From: Salvator merianae
Lineage: Eukaryota; Chordata; Lepidosauria; Squamata; Teiidae
Length of the DNA: 64,000 nt
Direction: 5' to 3'
Assembly: GCA_003586115.2 (NCBI GenBank)
Contig: QVOM02000025.1
Span: 46,372,849 to 46,436,848, forward strand
The notes under the pieces are model-generated. The model saw only the letters and a list, made by a program, of their open reading frames with translations. It ran no database searches and was not told where the DNA came from. Of the stretch, positions 12,681-24,863 are shown in pieces (position 1 is the stretch's first letter; every line of letters starts with the position of its first letter). Made by a program: the position numbers and the translations under genes.

Positions 12681-13396
12681 GATTTTTCTAGTCAGTAACC
12701 TAGGATTTCTTGTTCCACTGTCTTTGTCAATAACCTTCTTGCATTTGTGCTCAAATGTGGCAGTTCTCCCCAAAGCACCAGTCAGGTTCTGACTTCTTGA
12801 TATATTGTGCCTTTCTTGATGTCTGAACACTTTCCATCGTTACTTCTCTTACTTGTCTATCTGAACTCCAGCAACTAGGTTGCCCCTTGTCTAGAAGGTA
12901 AATCACTCAAACTCTTCATGAATATCACCAGGGCCTCTCTGTCTTGTTTACTTCAATTGTACTATGTTCAGTTGTCCATGTGAATGTAATTTGGCTTCTC
13001 CTCCCCAACACACAATAAAGCTTTGACTAGGAGTAGACTGTGAAGCTGTTTCCTATCCTGCCCCTTTCTTTGGATTTTCAGCTTGGTCAATGAAATAAGC
13101 TTTTTATTTTCTAGACACATGCACACTAACAGTGGCTAATAATGCGGGATGTACAGAAAGTGCTCACAAAAGCCTGAGCATCTATGCTTGTTGCATGTGG
13201 CAAATCCCTCTTTGAGCTTAACCATCCTGGGGCAGATTGTAAGAGATGTTTGCTGCATGTAGTAGACTTTAAACAAGCCCACTAAATCCATCCATGGAGG
13301 TTCTGATCATATCCAGCTGTTAATATGGATGCTGGACAGTATTGGCATGTACCATTTCATGAATAACCGTAAAATGTGTCCTTTTGTGAAATCTAA
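12681..13396. other. Unassigned sequence
   Basis: No gene, RNA or repeat recognised. Confidence 0.35.
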
Positions 13397-13530
13397 GGTC
13401 CTTTCCACACTGAGCCTTATTCTGGGATATATCCTAGCGTAGTGGCCTCCTGTAGTATGTGCTAACATGTGGACAACAGGCCCCAATTCCAGGATACATC
13501 GCAGAATAAAGGCCCTTTGTGATGTAGGCC
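13397..13530. mobile_element. Palindromic DNA element, family M2, copy 1 (decayed)
   Basis: GGTCCTTTCCACACTGAGCC on the left and a right arm whose reverse complement contains GGGCCTTTATTCTGCGATG form a near full-length palindrome of about 134 bp. The wording TTATTCTGGGATATATCC matches the M2 copies at 53526 and 59525. Shorter than those copies, so part of each arm is lost. Confidence 0.6.
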
Positions 13531-15964
13531 TAAAGGACCTTATTTATTGCTGACACTCAGTACATAAATACTAACACATTACACACTCAGGCATTTGGAA
13601 CTCAGTAGAGCAAAATATATCTTACAAAGATTTGGAATGGAAATGCAAGAGGCAGGGTAATGTTAAGTATCTTCTTCCTCACCAAACTGCTATGCCTCTT
13701 CTTATCACTCTTCCCAGAATGAACTTTCCTTTAAAAAAGGAAAGGCTAAGAAGATAAATTTGTTGAGCATGGTAACATACATTCATATGTACTGTGTACT
13801 TAGACCCTTAGGGAACTCTACAAAGTAATGAATTTAAGATCAAGGTCCATCTCATATACAAAGGGAAGCTCAGTAAGGCACATATATGCTCCTCAAGAAA
13901 TTCTAAACTTTCCCTAAGGGGAATATTAGTACTTCCATAGTTAGCTAAAGGAAACACTGCTCACATGATCTTCATATAGGGAATATTTTAGGTCCAGTTT
14001 CCCAATTATTATATGGTAATTCCCAAGAAAGCAAACTGCTGAATGTCATAAACTGCTAGAAGTGCCTTTGCATATCTTTCTGGGTAAAGGTTTTCTCTGA
14101 CAGTTAATTGTCTGCTACGTTCCTTTGCCATTACTAAAGAAATACCTTATTACAGAAATGCTGATGCAGTCCGAGCACAATGTATTTGCAGGGGGGAAAA
14201 GGAAGAAAAAAAGAAAATGCTTTTGCTTTTATGGTAGCCCTGTTTTTCTTCCCCTCTTTTAATCAAGGACATTGAACCGTGCAGAGATGATGTCAAGGTA
14301 TAGATACATGTTGACAACTCAGCTGTTTTCCCTGAGCAGAGCAATAACACAACTTTGTAAATAACCACCTTGGCAACAGAGGTGGAAACCAGCTTCTTTC
14401 TCCCCCTCCCATCTTGGTCCAGTCTCCTCTTTGACAGCTAACTAATTCTGACAAACACAAGAGTGGTGGCCTGAGATTTGGGCAGGATTACACTTCATTG
14501 TTGAAAAGTTCATGTCATTATGAAGGGAAAGCGACTTTTGTTACTGTTGCAGTTCCTTTGCATTCACACTTGGGATTTGCTGATAAACTGGCAATATTCA
14601 CACAGCATGCTGTGCTGATTTGCAGACAGAGCCCTCAGCGCTAATCTCCTGCCAACCAACATGCAGCTCAGGAACCACTGAACTTGCTCTACTTCAAAAC
14701 ACCTGCAGATTTCCTTTTCACACTCTTCCTTGAGCTTGGCTGGATCCATGATTGTCAAACAGTAACTGGAACCAATAATTGGCTTTTTGAGTGAGTTGGA
14801 AATAAAGTTTTGAGGTTCTTTTCTTTAAAAAAATAATGCAGAAAAACTGAAAGTTAGTTTGGAAAATGAGTTTTATGGATGTGAAGCCACTAATGAATTA
14901 AATAACATATGGATTCCTGCCTCAACTAATTGCCAGCAACCCAGTTCATTATGCCCATGTGTACATTTAGGTGGATGTCTCTTGCTCTCATGATCAATGA
15001 GGAATCAAGAGATGATACACAAAATGGTGTGCTTAGATATCTTTAGAGAATTACAGTGCTAGAGAGTTCAGTGCCACATTTGTACAGGTCAAGTCCCCTA
15101 AGGTTTCTCCCAGGTTTTTAGCTAACACTAGTTAAGGCCTGTGAGCTGCCTACTTCCAAACCAGGATGAACAACAACTCAGTAGCATTGCATCTGCTCCA
15201 AATACACAAGATCCCAAGACTGGTTCCTGGCTATTAAAGTAATACTAAGAAACATTCCTGACTGAATCCAAAAGTGGTGTTAGTCTATGGAGATAATAGT
15301 GATCTAGGTGGAATAAATGTAATACTGCTTCACATATTACTGTGCGATTTTGCGGGAAAGTACTATGTCATTGTTGGATGCTAGAAGCTATCCAGGATGA
15401 CAAGCAGAAATTAATTCCAGTCCTACATTGGGAAGAACCTGTGGGCTCCTATTGTTCTACATTCAAAATATATCCTCTTCTGTTGAACTGCAGTTAAATA
15501 TTCCATTCTACTCATATTCAACGGCATCCATTCTCTCTGTGTGCATGCATGCATTCTTTAAGGAAATCTCAAAAATACATAAAATGCACATTTTTACATA
15601 AATTGCACATTTTTGATGCAAAATATATTTTTAATGAGATAGGTAGTGGCCACAGGCTTACGCAAGTGATTGACATCTTCTTGTTATATCCTGGTTAGTC
15701 CCTATGTACATTTACTGCTTGGTACTGGTGGAGGAATCTGTCAATGGGGCTGCACCCGCTCAGTGTTCTGGAGGTCAGACTAGAGACAAAACTCAGTTTC
15801 AATGGTCCGATGCCCATAAAGATCACCAAAGAGACAGAGAAGACTTAGTTGACTGTTTGGTGGTAGCAAACCTTAGCCTTGCCATCTAACAGAAAATCTC
15901 TTTAAGAGATTGAGAGGTCCATTTAGAACTTTTCCAACAAAGGAATATTTAATGGACAGGCTTA
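13531..15964. other. Unassigned sequence; one reverse-strand frame of note
   Basis: Repeat-poor compared with its neighbours. On the minus strand, 14758-14564 encodes 64 residues beginning MTIMDPAKLKEECEKEICRC, and an in-frame CAG|GTGTTT, a weak donor-like site, follows about 19 codons in. I do not recognise the protein, and no partner exon was found, so it is not called as a gene. A short (TGCA) stretch lies at about 15541-15553. Confidence 0.3.
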
Positions 15965-16318
15965 GAATCAGAGTTGGATGGGACCTCCAGGGTCATCAAG
16001 TCCAACCCTCTGCTCAATGCAGGATCCACTAAACCGTTCCAGACAAATGTCTGTCCAGCCTCTCCTTGAAGACGTCCAGTGAAGGAGAGCTCACCACCAC
16101 CTGTGGCAACCTATTCCATTGACTGATTGTCCTTACTGTCAGAAAGTTTTTTCTAATATCTGTCTGTATCTACTCCCTTGAAGTTTCATCTCATTGTTTC
16201 TAATCCTTCCTTCTTGTGTAAGTGAGAATAGGGCCAATCCCTCTGCACTGTGACAGCCCTTCAGATACTTGAAAACAGCTATCATGTCTCCTCTCTACAT
16301 TAAGTTGTTCTAGGCTTA
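15965..16318 (-). mobile_element. CR1-type LINE, 3' end
   Basis: GAATCAGAGTTGGATGGGAC, then CAAGTCCAACCCTCTGCTCA and, further on, AGCCTCTCCTTGAAGACGTC and CAGATACTTGAAAACAGCTA, are the standard reverse-strand wording of the CR1 3' untranslated region. About 350 bp survives, reading 3' to 5' along the plus strand. The best preserved CR1 tail in the window. Confidence 0.9.
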
Positions 16319-18734
16319 CTCTGTGTATGACATCATGGGATATGGGTCGCCAACATGCCTGAGCAGAAGACTTGTGGACTCTGATTGAAACTGTGATCTG
16401 GCCTTATGCCTCTCTGGATTCCTGTGGACTCCCACCACAGCCACAGGCCCTGGACTGCTTGCTATATTGGATTAATAGTAAGTGCAGAAAGGTTCATAGT
16501 TATTCTGCTTGATAGCCAGGAATGAATACTATAGAATGCAGGATTCTTGGGTCTTTCACAATTGTGTCTTTTTTTGAGATAAAGTTGTTTGTCAAGATGT
16601 GGGCTGCATTCAGACAATAGATTTAGGGCATTCCTAGAGCTTCCTAGGGAGGGCTCCCCATTTCCTGCCATCCAATGATAGACTTTGTTATGGGCATTGT
16701 TCTCGGGAGACTGTGGCCAGCAGGGGTGAGTGGGTGGGGACCACAGTACTTCCTTTCTCTTCCTTTAACCTCCTTCCACTGCTGCCATGAGAAAAGAAAG
16801 CCATCCTCCATTTTCCTTTGCCAATCTGCAGTCCTTCCTCCTCCTTAACCCACCATCTGGCACTGCCAGGAAGAAATTACAGGTTTCCTCCACTTCCCTC
16901 TCTTAATTAAATCCAGAAACAGAGCTCTTTCTAGGTTTACACAAAAGCACTACAGCAGCATTAAGGCAAGGTAAGGTTAAGTGCAGCTCCTGATCTCAAG
17001 TGCTTTCAGGGAGCAGAGATGTTGGATGTCTCTGCTGTACCACCATGAGAGTGTTTTAATTCAAAGCACTGCACCCTGTTTGAGGGTGCAGTCCTCTTGC
17101 CCCAACAAATAACCCACTCACTATCAATTTTGCCATCGGCACCACACAGCTACATAGTGGGACACATGCCGCTGTGAATGTCTCGGGGGAAGGTGGGGTG
17201 AAGTCCATTTGCTGACCACTAACTTCACTATCATGATAATGGACCCCCCCAGGTTCCCCCCTTTTCATGGACCTCTCTCTACTTTTACACTACTCTGAAA
17301 TTACACAATTGTGCAAAAGTGGAATTGCAAAGAAGCAAAAATTGTGGTTTGGCCTTTAAGAAGCTTCATTGCATGTTAGCTATAGAATTGAAGTTGTGCT
17401 TGGATGGATACAGGCTGGAGGGGGAGAAGGAGCAAATGGCAAATGACTAATAATGCTGCCAAGGAAATCCATGTTCTGATTTGGCAGCACGTAAATATAG
17501 AGGGCGGATTTGACTTTCCTGTCCCTCTGAAGTCAAGATTTGAATGTTGGGACTGCAACAAAGTGCTAACTACACTGGGAGGGGATTTTGGTGAGGGGTG
17601 GGGACAGAATGGTACAGTTCCCCTATGCCAAGCATGGGAAAAAATGAGGTGTAAGAACGAGCAAGTTCAAACTGAGTCGGTCTTATAATGCAAATGTGGG
17701 AGCAACTGGAACACATAGTCAAACTTTGTTCTCTTCCAATACAGATTAAATTTACGATGTGAGACTAAGCCCATAGTTTCCTATAACTACATAATGCTAA
17801 CAAGTTGACTAGACATAGTTGACTCAAAATTCTCACTAGTGGAAAATGAATTGCGGGATCCAGAGCAATTACTGTCTGCCTTCAAAGCCCTTCAAACATA
17901 GTGATGGATAAAACAGTTATGCTAAATTTGTAACATTAAACAAACAAACAAAAAAGATCATTTGAAAAGGATAATACTTCAGGTCTACTAAGTAATAAGT
18001 GCCATTGAGGTCAATGAGGCACCAAGTAAGTGGACTGAACATTTCAGTCTTTCTTTCTTTCTTTACTTTCCTCTTCTTTGTTATTACCTTATTACCCTCT
18101 CTTAATGCTTCAAAAAGGATGTACAACATTAAAGTAAATTATGCACAGGAGTGTTCTTCCCCATTGGTTGTTCTTAGCCATTCACTTTCCTTTTCTTCTG
18201 TCTTTCTTTTCTTTGTTCTTGTTGTGATCTTGCAAACAAGATAAATTTTGCCACATTTCATTTGACAGTGATGCAGTGTAACTGCTAAACCATTTTGCAT
18301 TCCTATCAAAAGTTTAGAGCTCTGTTGCCCAAAGGTGCAGATTAAGCCACCTGGGAGTGAATTATTATGTACTTAGGCAAATGTGTTTTTAAAACAAAGT
18401 TAACTAGTCTTGTGATCTATTACTTGTGCCATAGAGGAAAGCAGTAACACATCAGTACCATTAGCAAATGTCAATGGTAGAAGCAAGAAAAGGCAATTAG
18501 AAGACAATTACGAGGTACTTTATATACTTGTATAATTAGCAAATATTTCAGCTACAAGATACAGCTTTTAATACCAGGCCAAGAAGATGCACTTAGATTC
18601 TCCCTTCCACAGTGGAAAGTGCTCATATTGACTATTTATGAATAGGTTAAGATATTAAATAAATGCGAAAGGGAATAAAAAAGGAATAATACTATGCACT
18701 GTAGGTCCACAGAAAGGAAACCAAAGGCTGCTTC
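16319..18734. other. Unassigned sequence
   Basis: No exon recognised. GGCTGCATTCAGACAATAG near 16602 resembles the outer edge of one of the foldback families, but no partner end was found. A TTTC-rich stretch lies at 18049-18066. Frames of 60-94 codons show no motif. Confidence 0.35.
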
Positions 18735-18830
18735 ACATATTTATATTATTTATTTATTATTTGCATTTATATCCTATCCTGTACCCTGAAGTCTTAGGGT
18801 AGACTTCAACAATTAATATATATAAGATTT
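18735..18830 (-). mobile_element. L2-type LINE 3' tail
   Basis: TATTTATTATTTGCATTTAT, then TCCTATCCTGTACCCTGAAG and GGGTAGACTTCAAC are reverse-strand L2/SINE tail wording. It is probably not continuous with the reverse-transcriptase fragment just downstream, which derives from a more 5' part of an L2. Confidence 0.55.
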
Positions 18831-18939
18831 TTTTTTTTTAAAAAAAGTAGAGTAAGAGGGATTGTGTAATCAGATTTTCTGTAATGGTCTTGCTCAACAT
18901 CCAGACCATTGCTGTCTCCATGCAAGAATCAAGCACCTG

Positions 18940-19400
18940 AACTGATTATCCTGAATTAGACGGAATAGAGAGGTAGAAGCGTATGTCATCAGCATACTGA
19001 TGTTCCTTATTCCAAATCTCCTGAGGACCACTCCCAGTAGCTTCAAATAAGTGTCAAAAAGCATGGGAGATAAGAAAAACCCTACAAGTTCCTAAGGTTT
19101 CAAACAAAAATCTCCCATTACTCTCTGGAGACAGAACAGAATCACCACAATGCAATGCAATGCAATGCAATGCAATGCAATGCAATCCAATCTCCAATCT
19201 TTCCAAAAAGATACCAGGGTCAAAGGTATGAAAAACTGATGGAAGATCAAGAACCAGCAGGGTTGTACTCTCCTGTCTTTCTCTCTCACAATGAAGATCA
19301 TCTGCCACCAGAGTGATCAAGGCAGATACTACTTGCTGGACTCATCCAGGCACACCCAGCCAGAGCTGCAAGAGGAGCCCCATCCACGGGAACCAGAAAG
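18940..19400 (-). mobile_element. L2-type LINE reverse transcriptase fragment
   Basis: Reading the minus strand, 19320-19054 gives ITLVADDLHCERER, then LLVLDLPSVFHTFDPGIFLE, matching the L2 reverse-transcriptase core (first catalytic motif, here HTFD in place of the usual FDTID-like wording). Downstream on the same strand, 18996-18985 encodes YADD, the second catalytic motif, intact though out of a continuous frame. Between them a pentanucleotide array (19148-19182) has grown in the coding sequence, adding repeats of LHCIA. This is a dead, frameshifted relic of the polymerase that copies L2 RNA into DNA. Confidence 0.8.
19148..19187. repeat. (CAATG)7 microsatellite
   Basis: Seven perfect CAATG units at 19148-19182, then a CAATC variant. 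It lies within the L2 relic, so it arose after that insertion. Confidence 0.95.
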
Positions 19401-20291
19401 TCTATAGTCATAGTGTAGCAATAGATCTGATCGTGCTCTTTAATAATATTGGATTACTACCTCATTTATTGGAAGGAGGGATAAAGCTTTCAAAATGTTT
19501 TGTGGGGTGATCTGAGGTTGTGATATACTGCATTGTCTAAGGCTCCATACACATGGAGGAAGGCACCTGGGGTGAGGCACCTCTGTCATAGCCTTGCTGC
19601 AGCCCAGCAAGGGTCAGCTAATGTACCTCCCTAGTGTTGCTGGAAGTCGGCCATCATCTCCTCTGTCCCACAAGCCAGGAAAGAACAAGAAGGAGGCTTG
19701 CTTCTTGGAATAAAAGTTTCCAGCTGGAGAGGGCGAAGCAAAGGGATCTAAGAGTGCAAAACAGAGCTGCACAATGTGCTGCATGCCAGCTATTATCATT
19801 TAAACCTATACCTCATATCATACACTCCCCCAGGTCCTGATAGGTCCTTGTAATTTTACCCAATTTCCTTCCTTGGTTATGTTTATTAAACTTTCTGCGC
19901 AAATGTGCATTTAATTAAAAACCAAAAAAAGCGGGTACCTTCTGAATTGGAGGTGTGTTTTGGGCCCTGTGTCATCACAAGGTTATTCTAGGTTGAATGC
20001 AAGCCCCTACTACACATGCTTAGACAAAACGTTGTTTATGACTTTTCACTTAGCTCTTTTCACTCTTGTCCACAAACCACAAGTTTCCTGAACAGGTGCG
20101 TTCTGCCTTTTTTTGTTTCAAGCAAAGTCACAAAAGCAAAACAGCAGAAGTCAAGTCTAGGTCAATGGCACTTACTTAAATATATATCTTAAAAATGACG
20201 TCCCTTATGCCTTGCAGTCTGACAGAAGCAATACAGCATTGGTTATACTCTTAATTTAGCTGATATCTTGTGCTCATGCTCTCATTAGCTC
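19401..20291. other. Unassigned sequence
   Basis: No gene recognised. GTCTAAGGCTCCATACACATG near 19537 resembles a foldback-element end, without a found partner. Confidence 0.3.
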
Positions 20292-20582
20292 CACCGTTGC
20301 TGGGTCCGATGTTACAAGAAGTGTCTGGGCCTGCACAGATGCAACAGCTCCTCCATGTCAGTCATGTCTTCTTTCACTGCAGCAAGGGGCTCCATTGGTG
20401 TGTGACAAAGAGAGTAGACTGACTGTTGCTCCTTGCTCACTGACCTTTAGGCCCCTTTGGTGGACTACCAGGGCACTAATGACTTCCATCAGCTGCTTCA
20501 GTGGGAGTGAAGTGGGAGGGAAACAGATACTGGCTGTTCTTGGTACCCATCAAAGATGTCTTGGCTGTGACATGGCAATTAT
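20292..20582. repeat. Unclassified dispersed repeat R1, copy 2
   Basis: Second copy of the repeat at 9108. A 178-codon frame, the longest in the window, starts inside it at 20395 and runs to 20931, but most of its length is beyond the shared part. It has no recognisable domain and is cysteine-rich in the way of translated CA/TG-rich repeats, so I do not call it a gene. Confidence 0.5.
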
Positions 20583-22336
20583 CTTACAGCCTTTTTGCAC
20601 TTACCTGCAGGCAAGTCCTACACTATCTGCTGGAATGTCATGTCAACACCTGGGTTGTACCACCGCTGTCTTGAAGATCTCTGACCCCTTTCTGGGCTGT
20701 TTCTGCTACGGACATCTTAAAAGTTGTCCACAAGCTTACCTGAAGTATGAGGAACAGTCTAGGAATGGTGTCTTCACACCTTCTCTGGGTCCTGTGCAGC
20801 AAGGGAGTATGGACTGCATGATTGCAGTTGTGCAGTCATTTGCAGTTTCCAGAGGCTCAGACTCTGCAATGGTGATCCATTCCCACTATTTGCATTTTGT
20901 GCACTGCCAGAACAGGATAGGGATGTGCTAGCATGTAACATGTGAATGGTCTCAATCTATCTTGCGCTTGTCCAGTCTGCTAAGTGTGAACCAAGCTTAA
21001 ATATCATATGGTGGCTTCAGAATGACACAAGGCAGAAGGTATCGCTAGGTCATTGTTCTGTATTTACAGGTGTGCATTTCACACACAAGATCATATTTCA
21101 GCTGGTCTCTTAACAAATTGTTCACATATCATTAGCAAACTGGTACACAGGCTGACATAACAATGCATGCATCTGTAAAGTGTTCCAGCAAAAATTAAGT
21201 CTTAGGTGCTTTATGCTTTGCCCATATGGTACTTTAGAATTTGTAAGTTGTTTTCTTCAAAGAATACATTCTAATTATCCTATGTATACTTTCATTGATA
21301 GGTCTTTTGTAGACTGCCAAGAAAAAATGCCTTAGATGATTTATTCTACAAGTCCTGGGAATGTCAGAAAAGCTGTTTCCTTAAAAAAAAGAAAAAAGAA
21401 AAGAAAACTGAAATTCACAGGCAACTGGCTACATGAGATATCCTCACGATTTTCCATACATTCAGATCTGGTATGTGGTTTTGTTTATAACAGGAAGTGG
21501 ACTTGAGAGCAGAACAAAAACAGATCTGTACTGCAAGATGAGGTTTTGTTTAGGCAGTTTTCAACTGCTTGCCGCAATATGATCATTTGCAGATGGTTCA
21601 CATGGGACTGCTATGAGATCCAAGGGCTGAATATAATGCAGCTTCCAAGCTACTTCATGCTAAAGCCTTACTATAGTTCAGTTAATCTAAACAATGAAAA
21701 GGAAGTCAGTTATTTAATGGTATGCTGGTAATACTCTGCAGAAAAATCTCCACCCTCTGAGACCCAAACTGGAGACTAAGGCTTTTCAAGGAATTCAGAG
21801 AGGGCCAAGCAGTTTTATAACATGAGCTCATTGCTCTGAAGATTAATAGTTAAAAGTTAAGGTCATCTGATTCTTTGACCTTTTTTTAAAAAAAACAAAA
21901 CATCTGCGTAGTTGCTCTGGTTAAAATCTCAAGATCATGCCTGGAGTAGAAATAACCATCATTTCCAAGGTTGCTACAACAACTAAAAAGACCTTTTTAA
22001 AACACAAAGAAGTAATGTTGTATCTAAACAGAGAGAAAAGAACAAAAGGGGATGGGGCTAATCTTAAAATAGTGAGAAATCAATGTTCTGTGGACATTTG
22101 GAAATGGATCTGGAGGTTAACCAGAGATGAAAGGGTGCAAAAGTCAGTACCTTGTGTTTTAAAATACTTTAAAGAATGCATTTTATTTTACTGTGAGATT
22201 TATTCTGTTGCCAACAAAGGCTACTGAATTATTAGAATGTTCCATTTTGTTTAAACTTATTGAATAAGTGCATTATAGACACATGGAAACTTCTTATTCA
22301 ATTTCCATTTCGTAAATAGACTGATTAAATGAGACT
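20583..22336. other. Unassigned sequence
   Basis: Includes the rest of the 178-codon frame. CAGCCTTTTTGCACTTACCT near 20588 resembles the start of the M7 element at 25879, so a further decayed foldback element may occupy about 20588-20990. Beyond 21000 nothing is recognised. Confidence 0.3.
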
Positions 22337-22748
22337 TGCTCCAGATGCTGACTGAGTAGCATAACAGGAGATATTCCAGAGAAAACTCCCTCCAGAATTA
22401 TTGCCTGCTGGCTAGACAGTGTGGAGAGCCATGCTGTCTGCGCGCGTTTTAATAATGTGCACCTCTGGTTATTTTTCCACTGCAAAATACCCTGAAGTGT
22501 GTGATTGAGACTACCACACATGTGCAGCTGCCTCTTCAGCCCCTGCACATGCACAATGGATGTGCATATCTGGGTAGTTCACCTGTGCAAAATACCTGGA
22601 TGTGCATGATCGTGACCACCACATATGTATGGCCGTGTTTTTTGGCTGCTGCACATGCGCAGTGGCCAGAGCAATGATGGCGGCTCCAGCTACAGATATG
22701 TGTGGCAATCCCATAATGGTGTTATATTCCCGGACTCTGGACATGGCC
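22337..22748. mobile_element. Foldback DNA element, family M4, copy 2
   Basis: Left TGCTCCAGATGCTGAC, right CTCTGGACATGGCC. It aligns along its length with 11815-12216, including ATATTCCAGAG, the GCTGTCTG block, GCAAAATACC and ACAGATATGTGTGGCAATCC. An inner segment appears duplicated: GCAAAATACCC near 22484 and GCAAAATACCTGG near 22587 each precede a GTGTG/GATGTG and ACCACA block. Frames of 77-86 codons on both strands are chance. Confidence 0.65.
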
Positions 22749-24647
22749 GGAGACTATGGCACCATCCACATGGGCACCTTAGAGTCCCCTACCCAATCCA
22801 GAAGCAAGGCACCTTCCAATCAACCCAGAAGCAGGTTTCCCAAACATCCAGACACCATGTAGCACCCACCCCTTCCTAGCTTTTGAGTTGCTGCATTTAC
22901 TCTAGGAGTGAAGTTACTTGCTTCTACAATTCATGAGGCAGTAGGCTGCCCCTAAGGCATCTCTCCCCAATCTGTGTGGAGTGCCAGAGAAGTGTGGAAG
23001 TGACTTACTTGCCCAGTTCCATGCTAGTCTTTTGCATCAAAAGTGGCCCAGCTGCAGAGCTCGCAGCTACAGAACTTTTAGACCACAGCTGGAATGTTTT
23101 GGAGTGGCAAGGCACACAGTGTCCATTCATCACACCTCTCACCATAGGAGTTGTTCACATATGCTATGTGCAACATGCCTCCTCACCCAACTGCATTCCA
23201 GTCCCATGGGGATACAGCCTATGTTATCCATTGCCTTCATATTTTTCTCCCTGTAACATATTTTTCTCCCTGCAATGAACCATCATATTTGGTTTGTGTT
23301 GTGTTTTCATATATACACACACACACATATACATATATTCTCACAAAATATGACTTTGCAAGATGCTGGCCACAATATGTGCATGTGAGAGAGACACCAA
23401 GGAATAGTCTGGTACATCTCTCCTCCATTACATTCACACCTTCTTTCCTTATGGGATGCTTATACAAACAGGGTTGGTTTGGGATGGAATTTTTTCTTTT
23501 TTCTTTTCCTTTTTCTGCACTATGGCTGAATTTTTGTGTTCTCCTTTCCCGTTCCTGTTAGCTATAGGGGCCAATAGCATTTGGCAGTTGAGGGAAAGGA
23601 GGAAATGGGAGGGCTCCTTACAGCGAATAACAACAGTTATGACAGTATTCTTACAAAACTTGATGAAAAGGTAAGTTTAATTCAGTCCAACACCATTCTC
23701 TACTCTGGTACTGCAAACACGTGGGTTTTGGTTGTTTGATTCTGAGTTATCTTGATGCTTGAAAAGGTATTTGAGCTTCTAAGTAGGCTTCTGAAGACTT
23801 AATCAGTAAAAGGAAGCATTTAAACACTTTCTCCCTGCAGTTCTAAGACTTAATTCCCTAACCCCATATTTGCCATACACACAATGACTTAAAATATGCA
23901 ACTTTGAAATCTGTGATGTTTTACAGTCATGCAACCCTTGTGAAATTTGAGGCCAACTATGTACAAAAATTGGAATTGTATAGCTACAATGCAGAAAATT
24001 AGTATGATATATTTTTGAACCAGTGAAATCATATTGTAAGAGAGAATGTTACTCATGGTGTGCACATTTATTCTATTTCATCAGTATGGGTAGAAAAATA
24101 TGCAATTTATAGACTATGGAGTTCCTTTCTATCCCACTTTTTTTCAGTTCTTGAAGCCAAAGCATATACATAACTGGTTTGACTTCTCTAGGGATATTTT
24201 CCTTAACTGTAAATAGCACCTACAGTCTTTGAACAGTGTACAAAATATATCCATACTAAGGCTGGAATACAAATTTATATCACCTAAGGTGATAAGAGTT
24301 AAATTGTTTTTGCAGGATTATGGTTAAAAAAAGAGACATATCATGAGTCAGTATTGCTTCTAAATAATGTTGGTATGTTATATACTTTATCTATTTAATA
24401 CTACATATTTATGTCGTATTGAACAGTATTTTTTTAAACTGTTTTGCAACATCTATCTGAGCCAAGTTTTTACTTACTTTACTTAATTACAAATGGATAA
24501 TTCAACATCTAAACTTTTAATGAAGATAATAGACTTTCATAGAAAGAGGTAGGCCCACATAATTTGGAACCCATCTATACATTAGCAGCAAAAATACAAT
24601 TTAAATACATGACAGTGAAGACCAAAGTTTTCAAATAAGGAAAAAGG
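22749..24647. other. Unassigned sequence with small tandem repeats
   Basis: ATATTTTTCTCCCTG occurs twice in tandem at about 23239-23273. A short AC/AT dinucleotide stretch lies at 23312-23338. Frames of up to 136 codons around 23.15-23.56 kb cross these simple repeats and show no domain. Confidence 0.35.
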
Positions 24648-24676
24648 TTGTTTTTTTTTTAAAAAAAATTTTTTTG
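24648..24676. repeat. T/A/T homopolymer tract
   Basis: Consecutive T, A and T runs, self-complementary at the T/A boundary. Simple sequence. Confidence 0.85.
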
Positions 24677-24863
24677 CTTTTAGCAAGTACAACCTAAATG
24701 CTAGATAGCTGGGATATTGTTTTGATATTGCAAAGCTGTTGGACTTTCAGTTCTCAGTTCTGCTGTTGAACCAGTCTACTGTAAGTGTTCAGGGACTGCT
24801 GCATTTGCTTAATTATCATTAAGCTGTATCCTCATAGATTCAGGATCTGGTCTGTAACTCAGA

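Noticed and set aside
19054..19320. Repetitive LHCIA peptide as a possible novel repeat protein
   Set aside because: It is a CAATG microsatellite inside a dead L2 reverse transcriptase.
20395..20931. 178-codon open frame, the longest in the window
   Set aside because: It starts in a dispersed repeat, is full of translated CA/TG-rich sequence, has no domain I recognise and no exon signals.
23151..23561. 136-codon frame
   Set aside because: It runs through a tandem duplication and an AC/AT repeat and shows no domain.
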